Shown here in pieces: positions 7,287 through 15,572 of a DNA stretch of 64,000 nt (the first letter of the stretch is position 1; the number at the start of each line of letters is the position of its first letter). A model generated the notes under the pieces. The model ran no database searches. It was not told the DNA's origin and saw nothing but the letters and a program-made list of their open reading frames with translations. The stretch covers positions 1,674,001 to 1,738,000 of the forward strand of contig CAWDZG010000002.1 in NCBI GenBank assembly GCA_963806955.1, given 5' to 3'. Source of the DNA: Gaiellasilicea sp963806955. GTDB lineage: Bacteria > Actinomycetota > Thermoleophilia > Gaiellales > Gaiellaceae. The translations under genes and the position numbers were made by a program.

Positions 7287-8165
7287 ATGCCCGCCCTGCT
7301 CGCGCTCGTCGCCGTCACCGCCGTGTGGGGCGTCACCTTCGTCCAGGTCAAGGACGCGGTCGCGATCTACCCGCTGTTCGCGTTCCTCGCGGTCAGGTTC
7401 GCGATCGCCGCGCTCGTGCTCGCCGCGCCCGCGGCGGGGAAGCTCCGCGCCCTCGGCCGCAGCGGTTGGGTGGCGGGCTCCTCCCTCGGCCTCCTGCTCG
7501 CGCTCGGCTACGCGCTCCAGACCGCGGGGCTCGAGCGCACGACCGTCTCGAGCGCCGGCTTCATCACAGGCCTCTACGTCGTCTTCACGCCGCTCCTCGC
7601 GCTGCTCCTCTTCCGGACCCGCGTCGGCCGGGCGGTGTGGCTGGGCGTGGTGCTCGCCGTCGCCGGACTCGCGATGCTCTCGGGCGTCGACGCCGGGGAT
7701 ACGACCGGCGACGTGCTCGTGCTGCTCGGCTCGCTCGCGTATTCGATCCAGATCGTCTTGATGGAGCGATATGCGCCGCGCTACGACCCGGTTGCGTTCA
7801 CGCAGGCGGAGATGCTGGCGGCGTTCGCTGGCTTCGCCGCGGTTGCGGTCGCAGTCGGCCAGGTCGAGGTGCCGCGCGGCTGGACCGTCTGGGGCGCGCT
7901 GCTCGTGACCGGCGTCTTCGCCAGCGCGCTCGGCTTCCTCGTCCAGACGTGGGCGCAGCGCCGGATCAGCGCCGCCCGGACGGCGATCGCGTTCGCCATG
8001 GAGCCCGTGTGGGCCGGGCTCTTCGGCTTCTGGCTCGCGGGCGACCGGCTGGGCGTGATCGGGTGGGGCGGCTGCGCCGTGATCATGGCCGGGATCGCCG
8101 TGGCCGAGCCCGAGGCCGGGCGCACGCTGCGCCGCCTCGTCTCGCCAGCCGCCCGTGATGTTTAG
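7287..8165 (+). CDS. EamA/DMT-superfamily permease
   Basis: 292 residues, with about ten hydrophobic segments forming two repeats of five, as in drug/metabolite transporters (EamA, RhaT/RarD type). The N-terminus PALLALVAVTAVWGVTFVQVK has the usual WG-x-x-F element, and LGLLLALGYALQTAGLERTT matches the family's central TM3-TM4 region. The substrate is unknown. The gene is monocistronic between the divergent surface genes and the DUF3494 locus. The start codon is set by the leaderless promoter 6 bases upstream. Confidence 0.92.
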   Translation: MPALLALVAVTAVWGVTFVQVKDAVAIYPLFAFLAVRFAIAALVLAAPAAGKLRALGRSGWVAGSSLGLLLALGYALQTAGLERTTVSSAGFITGLYVVFTPLLALLLFRTRVGRAVWLGVVLAVAGLAMLSGVDAGDTTGDVLVLLGSLAYSIQIVLMERYAPRYDPVAFTQAEMLAAFAGFAAVAVAVGQVEVPRGWTVWGALLVTGVFASALGFLVQTWAQRRISAARTAIAFAMEPVWAGLFGFWLAGDRLGVIGWGGCAVIMAGIAVAEPEAGRTLRRLVSPAARDV

Positions 8166-8335
8166 AACGGGTAAAACAGGGGGATAGTCCCGCGTACGAC
8201 GCCTCACAACGTTTGGTCGTCGTGCAGCCTCCACCGCGGGCTCGCCCGCGAAGTTCCGCCCTCATGTGAGCAGGGACGGGGCAGGCCGTCGGCACTGGTT
8301 TCGGCGGCACAGCTCCATTCTGAGGAAGGAACCCT
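8166..8335 (+). promoter_or_regulatory. 170-base leader upstream of the DUF3494 locus
   Basis: This is the longest gap in the window. It contains a short perfect hairpin CGCGGGC-TC-GCCCGCG (8235-8250), a possible longer stem ACGACG...CGTCGT near 8200-8224, and a Shine-Dalgarno GAGGAAGGAA just before ATG 8336. I looked for a cyclic-di-GMP riboswitch core, common before such adhesins, and did not find its conserved strings. Confidence 0.4.
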
Positions 8336-9332
8336 ATGAAGCTCTTCAAGCATCGAGCCGTTCTCGGGCTGCTTGCCCTGGGCTCGCTCGTCACACTGAC
8401 GTTCGCCGGCAGCGTCGTGGCCGCGAACCCCCCGACCGTGAATCTCGGAACCGCGGGGAGTTTCGCGATCCTGGCAGGCTCCTCCGTCACCGACGTGCCG
8501 AACTCCACGATCAACGGTGACGTCGGCTCCCCGTCCGCCGGGTACCGGCAGTGACCGGCTCTCCACGGTCGACCCGGTCGCGCCTCGACGTGCAACCCCG
8601 GGCTGCTCAGCAGCGAAGAACGACCTGACCGCCGCCTACGGCGACGCGGCCGGTCGCGTCCCGAACGACGTTCGCGGCCGGTGACGCTCGGCGGCAGACC
8701 CTCGTCGCCGGCGTCTACCGCGACGGCGCTGCTGCGCCGCCGACCGGAACGGCCAACGCTGACGCTCTCGGGCGACGCGAGCTCCGTCTGGATCTTCCAG
8801 GCGACCTCCGACCTGGTCGCCCAGACTCGGCACGGTGACGCTCACCGGCGGCGCCCAGGCGTGCAACGTCTTCTGGCAGGTCTGGACGTCGGCCACGATC
8901 CGGACGGCGCCAACTTCGTCGGCACGATCATGGCCGATCACCAGCACCTCGGTCGTCAGAACAGCGTCACGGTCGCGGGACGGCTACCGGCCGGGGCGCA
9001 GGCGACCGTCGCCGGCACGTTGCATGAACACCGTCACGATCGGCGCCGACCAGGCCGACCAGAATGTCGGCGCGAACAACTCGTCGGGCGCCAGCGTGAC
9101 CGTGACGGCGCCCCCGACGACGACGCCGCCCACTACACCGCGCGGCCCGACGGCGGCAGCGATCGCGGCCGCGAAGGCGAAGGCTGCGGCGGCGAAGAAG
9201 GCCGCGGCGGCGAAGAAGGCAGCGGCGGCAAAGGCGACTGCCGCGGCGAAGCGGGCGAGCGCGGAGCGGGGGGCCACGAGCACGCGGGGCCCGGCGCTGC
9301 CGGCGCGCAACCCGCGCGGCTTCACCGGCTAG
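8336..9332 (+). pseudogene. DUF3494 (ice-binding-like) adhesin with Ala/Lys-rich tail, broken by many indels
   Basis: ATG 8336 follows a strong GAGGAAGGAA. The leader (FKHRAVLGLLALGSLV...) precedes a DUF3494 beginning (NLGTAGSFAILAGSSVTDVP, TINGDVGS). That frame stops at 8554. Recognisable family segments continue in changing frames: NPGLLSS and AKNDLTAAYGDAAGR (about 8590-8660), QTLVAGVYRDGAA (about 8693-8732), LSGDASSVWIFQAT (about 8764-8808), VTLTGGAQACNVFWQVW (about 8833-8885), NFVGTIMAD (about 8911-8940), VTVAGRL and MNTVTIGADQADQNVGAN. At least seven frame changes occur in about 480 bases, yet the segments between them are intact. The C-terminus has four AAAAKK-type repeats and ends LPARNPRGFTG. 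This is either a recent pseudogene or a locus with many sequence errors. Confidence 0.72.
9183..9254 (+). repeat. four 18-bp tandem repeats encoding Ala/Lys hexapeptides
   Basis: Units 9183-9200, 9201-9218, 9219-9236 and 9237-9254 encode AAAAKK, AAAAKK, AAAAKA and TAAAKR. They form the basic tail of the DUF3494 protein and resemble lysine-rich wall- or polyanion-binding tails. Confidence 0.75.
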
Positions 9333-9334
9333 GA

Positions 9335-10084
9335 ATGGCGAGCTTCCCGAGAACGGCGGCAGGGACACGCAAGCGTGTGTCCCTGCCGCTCCTGGCCGTG
9401 CTGAGCCTCGTCGCCGCCTCATGGGTCACGCTTCCGGCTCCGGCCGCCGGCCCGCGGGCGGTCCCGCCCACCCAGGAGCTCGCCGTGTTCGTTCACGGTC
9501 AGACCGCAATGGCGGGACCGGCGAGCGACGCGGCCCGGCTCGTCTGGGTCGAGCGCCGCCGACCGATCACAGAGGGGCGGACGGTGCTGCCGGTGATCGG
9601 CCACCGGACGGGTGCGAACGGCGTCCGCTGGCTGAAGGTGCGGCTACCCGGCCGGCCGAACAATCGCACCGGCTGGATCAGGCAGGCCCGGACGCAACGG
9701 AAGTACACCCCCTGGCACGTCGTCGTCGACCTGTCGGAGCGGCGGGTGGTCGTGTACCTCGGCGGCCGGCGGCTGCGCTCGTTCCCCGCCGTGATCGGGA
9801 CGTCCTCGACGCCCACCCCGAGGGGCACTCACTTCGTCGAGGAGACCGTCCTGCTCACCCCCCGGGACGTCGGCGCACCGTACGCGCTCGCACTCAGCTC
9901 CCGCTCGAGCGTGCTGCAGCGCTTCGCGGGTGGGCCTGGCCAGATCGCGCTGCACGGTGTCCGGAACGTCGGCGGCACGATGGGCACCGCCGCCTCGCAC
10001 GGCTGCGTGCGCCTGGACACTGCCTCGATCACGTGGCTCGGCGAGCGCATCGGCCCCGGTGTGCCCGTCACCGTCAGGGCCTAG
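9335..10084 (+). CDS. L,D-transpeptidase (YkuD domain), exported
   Basis: 249 residues from ATG 9335, two bases after the stop of the DUF3494 locus, so the two are probably one operon. A basic N-terminus and hydrophobic stretch (RVSLPLLAVLSLVAASWV) form the signal peptide. Residues about 60-115 look like a degenerate SH3-like domain (WLKVRLPGRPNNRTGWI). The C-terminal half is YkuD, with the catalytic set HGVRNVGG and SHGCVRL; the cysteine is the nucleophile. These enzymes make 3-3 peptidoglycan cross-links or attach proteins to meso-diaminopimelate. The lysine-rich tail of the upstream adhesin makes the latter an interesting possibility. Confidence 0.92.
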   Translation: MASFPRTAAGTRKRVSLPLLAVLSLVAASWVTLPAPAAGPRAVPPTQELAVFVHGQTAMAGPASDAARLVWVERRRPITEGRTVLPVIGHRTGANGVRWLKVRLPGRPNNRTGWIRQARTQRKYTPWHVVVDLSERRVVVYLGGRRLRSFPAVIGTSSTPTPRGTHFVEETVLLTPRDVGAPYALALSSRSSVLQRFAGGPGQIALHGVRNVGGTMGTAASHGCVRLDTASITWLGERIGPGVPVTVRA

Positions 10085-10088
10085 CGGT

Positions 10089-11174
10089 CTAGATCAGCCA
10101 GGATCCGTCGCGCTGGACGACCTCGCCGTCCACCGTCAGCTCACCGCCGGGGCGGAGGTCCTTGACCATGTCCCAGTGGACAGCGCTCTCGTTCTTGCCG
10201 CCTGTGTACGTGTAGCTCGCACCGACGGCGAGGTGGATCGTGCCGTCGATCTTCTCGTCGAAGAGGACGTTGCGCGTGAAGCGGGTGATGCGCGGGTTGC
10301 AGCCGAGGCCGAGCTCGCCGAGCCGCTTGGCGCCGGCGTCGGTCGCGAGCACCTGGCGCAGGAACTCCTCGCCCTCCTCCGCGCTGGCCTCGACGACCTC
10401 GCCCCCCTTGAAGACGAGCCGTGCGCCGACGACGTCGTGGCCGAGGTAGATCGCGGGAAACTCCGCGAAGTGGATCACGCCCTCCGCGGTGTCCTCGACC
10501 GGGCTGTAGAAGACCTCGCCGTCCGGCATGTTGCGGAAGCCGGCGGAGACGACGCCTTCCCGGCCCGCGATCCCGATCGTCAGCTCGGTGCCGCCGCCGG
10601 TGATCTGCACGGTGCGGGCGTCGTCGAAGCGCTCCTTGATCCGCCGCATCCGCTCCTCCTCGGCGTCCCAGTCGAGCAGGCAGGCGTCGAAGATGAACTC
10701 CGTGTACTCGTCCAGCGACATGCCGGCCTCCGCGGCGGCGGCCTCGGTCGGGTACTCGACGAGCGCCCAGCGGACGTCGAGCGAGCGGGCCCGGCGGCTG
10801 GCCGGCTCGCCCGCCTGCTGCAGCAGCGTGCGCCGCTCCGGGTCGAGCTTCGCGCCGGCGTAGACGTCCTCCGGCGCGCGGATGGTCAGCCGCGCATCCT
10901 CGTGCTCGACCTGATGCCGCTCGATCGGCGGCAGCTCCCCGAGCAGCTCCAGCGGCGCCTCGAGCGCCCAGTCGAGGTCGGCGCGGTAGCGCTCCGGACC
11001 CCAGTTGATCCGTGGCAGGTAGAACGCGCCGCGGCGGGCGATCGCGCGGGCGACCTCGGTGACGAGCGGGCGCGCGAGCGGGCTTGCCCGCACCGACACC
11101 TGCCAGCCCGGCTGCACGTCGAGGCAGCGGTTGACGAGCAGTTCGGCGAGTTCGCGGATGCGTGGGTCGCTCAC
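10089..11174 (-). CDS. M29-family (AmpS/PepS-like) aminopeptidase
   Basis: 361 residues from GTG 11174. M29 enzymes are two-metal aminopeptidases releasing N-terminal residues. The C-terminal metal-site residues are all present: the Glu of FNVLFDEKIDG-type context (NVLFDEKIDGTIHLAVG), the following His and Tyr (GASYTYTGG), and His and Asp in AVHWDMV. Upstream, EGVIHFAEFPAIYLG supplies the first acidic ligand. Length matches the family (about 360-410). The gene is convergent with the transpeptidase (four bases apart) and divergent from the second EamA gene. TACGAT lies 8 bases before the start. Confidence 0.9.
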   Translation of the reverse strand: MSDPRIRELAELLVNRCLDVQPGWQVSVRASPLARPLVTEVARAIARRGAFYLPRINWGPERYRADLDWALEAPLELLGELPPIERHQVEHEDARLTIRAPEDVYAGAKLDPERRTLLQQAGEPASRRARSLDVRWALVEYPTEAAAAEAGMSLDEYTEFIFDACLLDWDAEEERMRRIKERFDDARTVQITGGGTELTIGIAGREGVVSAGFRNMPDGEVFYSPVEDTAEGVIHFAEFPAIYLGHDVVGARLVFKGGEVVEASAEEGEEFLRQVLATDAGAKRLGELGLGCNPRITRFTRNVLFDEKIDGTIHLAVGASYTYTGGKNESAVHWDMVKDLRPGGELTVDGEVVQRDGSWLI

Positions 11175-11182
11175 GGCGCAGG

Positions 11183-11188
11183 ATCGTA
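11183..11188 (-). promoter_or_regulatory. -10 box of a leaderless promoter for the M29 aminopeptidase
   Basis: TACGAT on the minus strand, 8 bases before GTG 11174. It lies only 7 bases from the divergent TAGCCT box. Confidence 0.6.
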
Positions 11189-11195
11189 CTCGTTG

Positions 11196-11201
11196 TAGCC
11201 T
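11196..11201 (+). promoter_or_regulatory. -10 box of a leaderless promoter for the second EamA gene
   Basis: TAGCCT with upstream TG, 6 bases before ATG 11208. It lies in a 17-base string identical to the one at 7273-7289. Confidence 0.65.
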
Positions 11202-11207
11202 CGCGCG

Positions 11208-12053
11208 ATGGACGCGGTCGTGCTCGCGTTGGCCTCGGCCGCACTCTTCGGCTCGATGACCGTCGGGCTTCGCTACGCACTTGTCCGGGTGCCGGACGCG
11301 GAGGCGGGCGCGCTGCTGACGATCGCCGCCGCCTTCGTCGTGACTTTGCCGTTCGTGCTCGCCGGCGAGCTGGAGCTCGGCGGCACCTGGCCCTTCCTGC
11401 TCGCAGGCGTGCTCGGCCCGGGGAGCTCGCAGCTCCTGTTCACGCTGGCCATCAGGGACGCAGGGCCGTCGCGGACGTCGGTGACGGTCGGGACGGCGCC
11501 GCTCTTCTCCGTCGCGATCGCGCTCTCGCTGCTGGGCGAGCCGGCCAAGGCCGGTGTCCTCGCCGGGGCGGTGCTGATCGTCGTCGGCGGCCTCCTGCTC
11601 GTCGGCGAACGTGGCCGGCCGGAGCACGTGAAGTGGATCGGGCTCGCCTTCGCGCTCGCCGCGACGATCGTCTTCGCAGTCCGCGACAACCTCGTCCGCC
11701 ACCTCTCGATCGACACGGGCGTCGAGCCGGCGCTCGCCGCCGCGGCGACGCTGCTCGCGGGCGGCGCCACCGTCGCGGCGTGGCTGCTGGTCACGCGCCG
11801 CCGGCTGCCGCTGGCGGGCTTCGCCGCCTTCGTCCCGGCCGGCGTCCTCTTCGGCCTCTCCTACGTGTGCCTCTTCGAGGCCTACTACCGGGGGCGGGTG
11901 ACGGTCGTGTCGCCGCTCGTCGCGACCGAGTCGCTCTGGGGCGTGGCGCTCTCGGCGCTGCTGCTGCGGCGGCACGAGCTGGTCGGGCCGCGCCTCCTCG
12001 GCGGCGCTGCTTTGGTGGTCGCAGGCGGCGTCTTGATCGGCATCTTCAGGTAA
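11208..12053 (+). CDS. EamA/DMT-superfamily permease
   Basis: 281 residues with about ten hydrophobic segments in two EamA repeats. The opening (VLALASAALFGSMTVGLRYA) and a conserved late segment (VSPLVATESLWGVALSALLL) are characteristic of the superfamily. It is only distantly similar to the other EamA protein in this window. The gene runs up to the heat-shock operon, with no clear terminator between them. Substrate unknown. Confidence 0.92.
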   Translation: MDAVVLALASAALFGSMTVGLRYALVRVPDAEAGALLTIAAAFVVTLPFVLAGELELGGTWPFLLAGVLGPGSSQLLFTLAIRDAGPSRTSVTVGTAPLFSVAIALSLLGEPAKAGVLAGAVLIVVGGLLLVGERGRPEHVKWIGLAFALAATIVFAVRDNLVRHLSIDTGVEPALAAAATLLAGGATVAAWLLVTRRRLPLAGFAAFVPAGVLFGLSYVCLFEAYYRGRVTVVSPLVATESLWGVALSALLLRRHELVGPRLLGGAALVVAGGVLIGIFR

Positions 12054-12060
12054 CTCCAAG

Positions 12061-12083
12061 ATCTGATATTCTTCGGCTCAGAT
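12061..12083 (+). promoter_or_regulatory. inverted repeat upstream of dnaK, candidate HspR operator
   Basis: ATCTGA and TCAGAT (perfect 6-bp arms, 11-base spacer) lie 38 bases before the dnaK start, in a locally AT-rich stretch. The classical HspR element is CTTGAGT-N7-ACTCAAG. This dyad has the same total span but a different sequence, so the assignment is tentative. Confidence 0.4.
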
Positions 12084-12120
12084 TTTCTGACCACGGAACT
12101 ATCAGTAAGGAGAACCCAGC

Positions 12121-14034
12121 ATGGCAAAGACGATCGGAATCGATCTCGGTACCACGAACAGCTGCATGGCCGTCCTGGAGGGCGGCGAGCCGACCGTGAT
12201 CCCGAACGCCGAGGGCGGACGCACGACCCCGTCGGTCGTTGCGTTCACGAAGGACGGGCAGCGGCTCGTCGGCGCGCCCGCGAAACGGCAGCAGGTGACG
12301 AACCCGCAGAACACGATCTTCTCGATCAAGCGCTTCATGGGGCGCAAGTCGGACGAGGTCTCGGAAGAGATGACGATGATCCCGTACGAGGTCACGAAGG
12401 GCGAGAACGGCGATGCCCGCGTGCAGGCGGACGGCAAGGAGTTCGCGCCGCCGGAGATCAGCGCGATGATCCTGCAGAAGCTGAAGGCCGACGCCGAGGC
12501 GTATCTCGGCCAGCCGGTCACCGACGCCGTTGTCACCGTGCCGGCCTACTTCAACAACGCCCAGCGCGAGGCGACGAAGGACGCGGGCAAGATCGCGGGC
12601 CTCAACGTGCTCCGGATCATCAACGAGCCGACCGCGGCCGCGCTCGCGTACGGGCTCGACAAGGAGGGCGCCGACCAGACGATCCTCGTCTTCGACCTCG
12701 GCGGCGGCACGTTCGACGTGTCGGTGCTCGAGCTCGGCGACGGCGTCTTCGAGGTCAAGTCGACGAACGGGGACAACCACCTCGGCGGCGACAACTTCGA
12801 CAAGGCGATCGTCGACTGGATGGTCGCGGAGTTCAAGAAGGATCAGGGGATCGACCTCTCCGCCGACAAGATGGCGCTGCAGCGCCTCTACGAGGCGGCC
12901 GAGAAGGCGAAGATCGAGCTCTCCTCGACGATGACGACGCAGATCAACCTGCCGTTCGTCACGGCGACCGCGGAGGGGCCGAAGCACCTCGACCTGCAGC
13001 TGACGCGGGCGAAGCTCGGCGAGATCACCGCCGACCTGATCGAGCGCACCGTCGGCCCGACGAAGGCCGCGCTCGCCGACGCGGGGCTCGACGCCTCGAA
13101 GATCGAGCACGTCGTCCTCGTCGGCGGCATGACCCGCATGCCGGCCGTGCAGGAGAAGGTGAAGGAGCTGCTCGGCAAGGACCCGCACAAGGGCGTCAAC
13201 CCGGACGAGGTCGTCGCCGTCGGCGCCGCGATCCAGGGCGGCGTGCTCAAGGGCGAGGTCAAGGACGTGCTCCTGCTCGACGTCACTCCCCTGAGCCTCG
13301 GGATCGAGACGAAGGGCGGCGTCTTCACGAAGCTGATCGACCGGAACACGACGATCCCGACCAAGAAGGCGGAGACGTTCTCGACCGCCGAGGACAACCA
13401 GCCGTCGGTCGAGATCCACGTGCTCCAGGGCGAGTCGGAGATGGCGACCTACAACAAGACGCTGGGCAAGTTCCAGCTCGTCGGCATCCCGCCGGCCCCC
13501 CGCGGCATGCCGCAGGTCGAGGTCGCGTTCGACATCGACGCGAACGGGATCATCCACGTGTCGGCCAAGGACCTCGGCACCGGCAACGAGCAGCAGATCA
13601 AGATCGAGGGCGGCTCGGGCCTGTCGGAGGACGAGGTGCGCCGGATGGTCTCCGAGGCGGAGGCGCACGCCGACGAGGCGCACAAGCTGCGCGAGCTCGC
13701 CGACGCGCGCAACGCGGCCGAGCAGCTGGCCTACCAGACCGAGACGACGCTGAAGGAGCACCGCGACAAGCTCGACGAGTCCGACGCCTCGACGATCGAC
13801 GGCCGGATCATGGAGCTGCGCGGTGTGCTCGAGTCGAGCGACGTCGGCGAGATCCGGCAGAAGACCGAGGCGCTGAACGAGGCGTCGCGGACGCTGGCGG
13901 ACGCCGTCTACGCCCAGGCGAGCGCGCAGGCGCAGTCGCAGGCGGGCGGCAACGGCAGCGAGTCGACCGAGGACGAGGTCGTCGAGGACGCCGACTACGA
14001 GGTGATCGACGAGGAAGAGGCGAAGACGTCGTGA
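12121..14034 (+). CDS. dnaK: molecular chaperone DnaK (Hsp70)
   Basis: 637 residues from ATG 12121, with Shine-Dalgarno AAGGAGA 8 bases upstream. The nucleotide-binding domain opens with GIDLGTTNS and contains VFDLGGGTFDVS and VVLVGGMTRMP. The substrate-binding domain includes the DVTPLSLGIETKGG linker region and the C-terminal lid. DnaK refolds unfolded proteins in an ATP cycle driven by DnaJ and GrpE, both encoded directly downstream. Unlike most genes here it has a real 5' leader, which carries a candidate operator for the HspR-type repressor encoded three genes downstream. Length and motifs are normal. Confidence 0.98.
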   Translation: MAKTIGIDLGTTNSCMAVLEGGEPTVIPNAEGGRTTPSVVAFTKDGQRLVGAPAKRQQVTNPQNTIFSIKRFMGRKSDEVSEEMTMIPYEVTKGENGDARVQADGKEFAPPEISAMILQKLKADAEAYLGQPVTDAVVTVPAYFNNAQREATKDAGKIAGLNVLRIINEPTAAALAYGLDKEGADQTILVFDLGGGTFDVSVLELGDGVFEVKSTNGDNHLGGDNFDKAIVDWMVAEFKKDQGIDLSADKMALQRLYEAAEKAKIELSSTMTTQINLPFVTATAEGPKHLDLQLTRAKLGEITADLIERTVGPTKAALADAGLDASKIEHVVLVGGMTRMPAVQEKVKELLGKDPHKGVNPDEVVAVGAAIQGGVLKGEVKDVLLLDVTPLSLGIETKGGVFTKLIDRNTTIPTKKAETFSTAEDNQPSVEIHVLQGESEMATYNKTLGKFQLVGIPPAPRGMPQVEVAFDIDANGIIHVSAKDLGTGNEQQIKIEGGSGLSEDEVRRMVSEAEAHADEAHKLRELADARNAAEQLAYQTETTLKEHRDKLDESDASTIDGRIMELRGVLESSDVGEIRQKTEALNEASRTLADAVYAQASAQAQSQAGGNGSESTEDEVVEDADYEVIDEEEAKTS

Positions 14035-14516
14035 CCGACGAGCCCCGCGTCGAGGAGACCGAGGAGACCGAGGAGCTGGAGGTCGTCGAGGAGCAGCCGG
14101 AAGCGGCTGCTCCCGACGACGCCTACCTCCGTCTGGCCGCCGACTTCGACAACTACCGCAAGCGGGTCGCGCGCGAGCACGCCGAGCTGACGGCGCGCGC
14201 CAACGAGCGGCTGCTGAACGAGCTCCTGCCCGTGCTCGACGACCTCGAGCGAGCGCTCGAGGCGGCGGCCGAGCACGAGGAGGCGAAGCTGGAGGAAGGC
14301 GTCCGGCTCGTGCACCGCTCACTCGCCGGTCTCGTCGAGCGCCATGGGCTCTCCGAGATCGCGACGGAGGGCGCCTTCGACCCGCACGTCCACGAGGCGC
14401 TGCTCTCCCAGCCGGGCGAAGGCGTCGAGGAAGGCGCGGTGCTGCAGGTGCTGCAGAAGGGCTACCGGCTCGGGGACAAGGTGCTCCGGCCCGCGCGGGT
14501 GATCGTCGCGGAGTAG
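14031..14516 (+). CDS. grpE: nucleotide exchange factor GrpE
   Basis: 161 residues from GTG 14031, overlapping dnaK by GTGA. An acidic N-terminal arm (EETEETEELEVVEEQPEA) leads into a coiled coil with the conserved AADFDNYRKRVARE and LLPVLDDLERAL. The C-terminal beta domain ends VLQKGYRLGDKVLRPARVIV, the family signature. GrpE releases ADP from DnaK and acts as a thermosensor. Second gene of the heat-shock operon. Confidence 0.97.
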   Translation: MTDEPRVEETEETEELEVVEEQPEAAAPDDAYLRLAADFDNYRKRVAREHAELTARANERLLNELLPVLDDLERALEAAAEHEEAKLEEGVRLVHRSLAGLVERHGLSEIATEGAFDPHVHEALLSQPGEGVEEGAVLQVLQKGYRLGDKVLRPARVIVAE

Positions 14517-14519
14517 GCG

Positions 14520-15572
14520 ATGGCGACCCTCTACGACACCCTCGGCGTCGCGAAGAGCGCGTCCGCGGACGAGCTGAAGAAGGCGTACCGCAAGCTCGCC
14601 CGCGAGCACCACCCGGACCAGGGCGGCGACGAGGCGCGGTTCAAGGAGATCCAGGGCGCCTACGACGTGCTCTCCGACCCCGAGAAGCGCAAGGCCTACG
14701 ACGCGTACGGCTCGACGAACGGCCGTAGCCCCTTCGGCGGCGCAGGTGCCGGAGGCGGAGGCGGAGCGCAGTACCAGGACTTCGACCTCAGCGACCTCTT
14801 CGGCGGCATCTTCGGCGGCGGGGGCGGCTTCGGCCGTGCACGCGCGCCGCAGCCCGAACGCGGCGACGACCTCCAGACGGAAGTGCACATCTCGTTCGAG
14901 GACTCGCTCACGGGCGTGCAGGTGCCGGTTCGTGCCGAGCTCGAGACGGCCTGCCACACCTGCGGCGGCTCGGGCGCCGAGCCGGGCACGGCACCGGTCG
15001 TCTGCCCCCAGTGCGGCGGTCGCGGAGTCGTCTCCGACTCGCAGGGCCTCTTCTCGCTCTCGCACCCGTGCCCGCGCTGCCGCGGCAACGGGACGATCGT
15101 CGAGCACCCCTGCAAGACGTGCCGTGGCTCCGGCCGCGAGCGGGTGCAGAAGACCTTCCAGGTGAAGATTCCCGCCGGTGCGAAGGACGGCACGAAGGTG
15201 CGGCTCAAGGGTCGCGGCGAGCCGGGGCGGAACGGCGGCCCGGCCGGCGATCTCTACGTGGTCGCGCGGGTCGCAGGCTCGCCGTTGTACGAGCGCCGGG
15301 GCGACGACCTGCTCGTCGAGGTGCCCGTCTCCTACGCCGATGCGGCGCTTGGCGCCTCGGTCGAGGTGCCGACGCCCGACGGCCCGGTCTCGCTGAAGGT
15401 GCCCGCGGGCTCCCAGCCGGGCAAGCTGCTCAAGCTCAAGGGCCGCGGTGCGCCGAGGCTGAAGGGCGGCGGCAAGGGCGACCTGCTCGCCCGGGTGACG
15501 CTGACGGTGCCCGAGAAGGTCTCGAAGCAGGAGCGCGAGCTGCTCGAGGAGTTGCGGAAGGTGAGCCGCTGA
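14520..15572 (+). CDS. dnaJ: chaperone DnaJ (Hsp40, type I)
   Basis: 350 residues. The J-domain holds the HPD motif (ARE-HHPDQGGDEARF). A glycine-rich linker follows at about residues 75-105. The zinc region has four CxxCxGxG motifs: CHTCGGSG, CPQCGGRG, CPRCRGNG and CKTCRGSG. The C-terminal substrate-binding and dimerisation domains are complete. DnaJ delivers clients to DnaK and stimulates ATP hydrolysis. It starts 3 bases after grpE and its stop overlaps the hspR start by one base (TGATG). Confidence 0.97.
   Translation: MATLYDTLGVAKSASADELKKAYRKLAREHHPDQGGDEARFKEIQGAYDVLSDPEKRKAYDAYGSTNGRSPFGGAGAGGGGGAQYQDFDLSDLFGGIFGGGGGFGRARAPQPERGDDLQTEVHISFEDSLTGVQVPVRAELETACHTCGGSGAEPGTAPVVCPQCGGRGVVSDSQGLFSLSHPCPRCRGNGTIVEHPCKTCRGSGRERVQKTFQVKIPAGAKDGTKVRLKGRGEPGRNGGPAGDLYVVARVAGSPLYERRGDDLLVEVPVSYADAALGASVEVPTPDGPVSLKVPAGSQPGKLLKLKGRGAPRLKGGGKGDLLARVTLTVPEKVSKQERELLEELRKVSR

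Noticed and set aside
8166..8335. Cyclic-di-GMP riboswitch before the DUF3494 locus
   Set aside because: The conserved GEMM core strings are absent; only a short hairpin and Shine-Dalgarno can be supported.
10089..12059. 656-codon version of the M29 aminopeptidase extending across the second EamA gene
   Set aside because: The upstream 295 codons are antisense to the permease and low complexity. The aminopeptidase begins with a normal N-terminus at GTG 11174 behind a promoter box.
12050..12120. Canonical HAIR element for HspR
   Set aside because: No CTTGAGT-N7-ACTCAAG is present; only a different dyad, reported as tentative.
12046..14322. Minus-strand open frame of 758 codons opposite dnaK and grpE
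   Set aside because: Shadow of dnaK: low-complexity Arg/Leu/Asp/Val translation with no family similarity, while the plus strand is a perfect DnaK.
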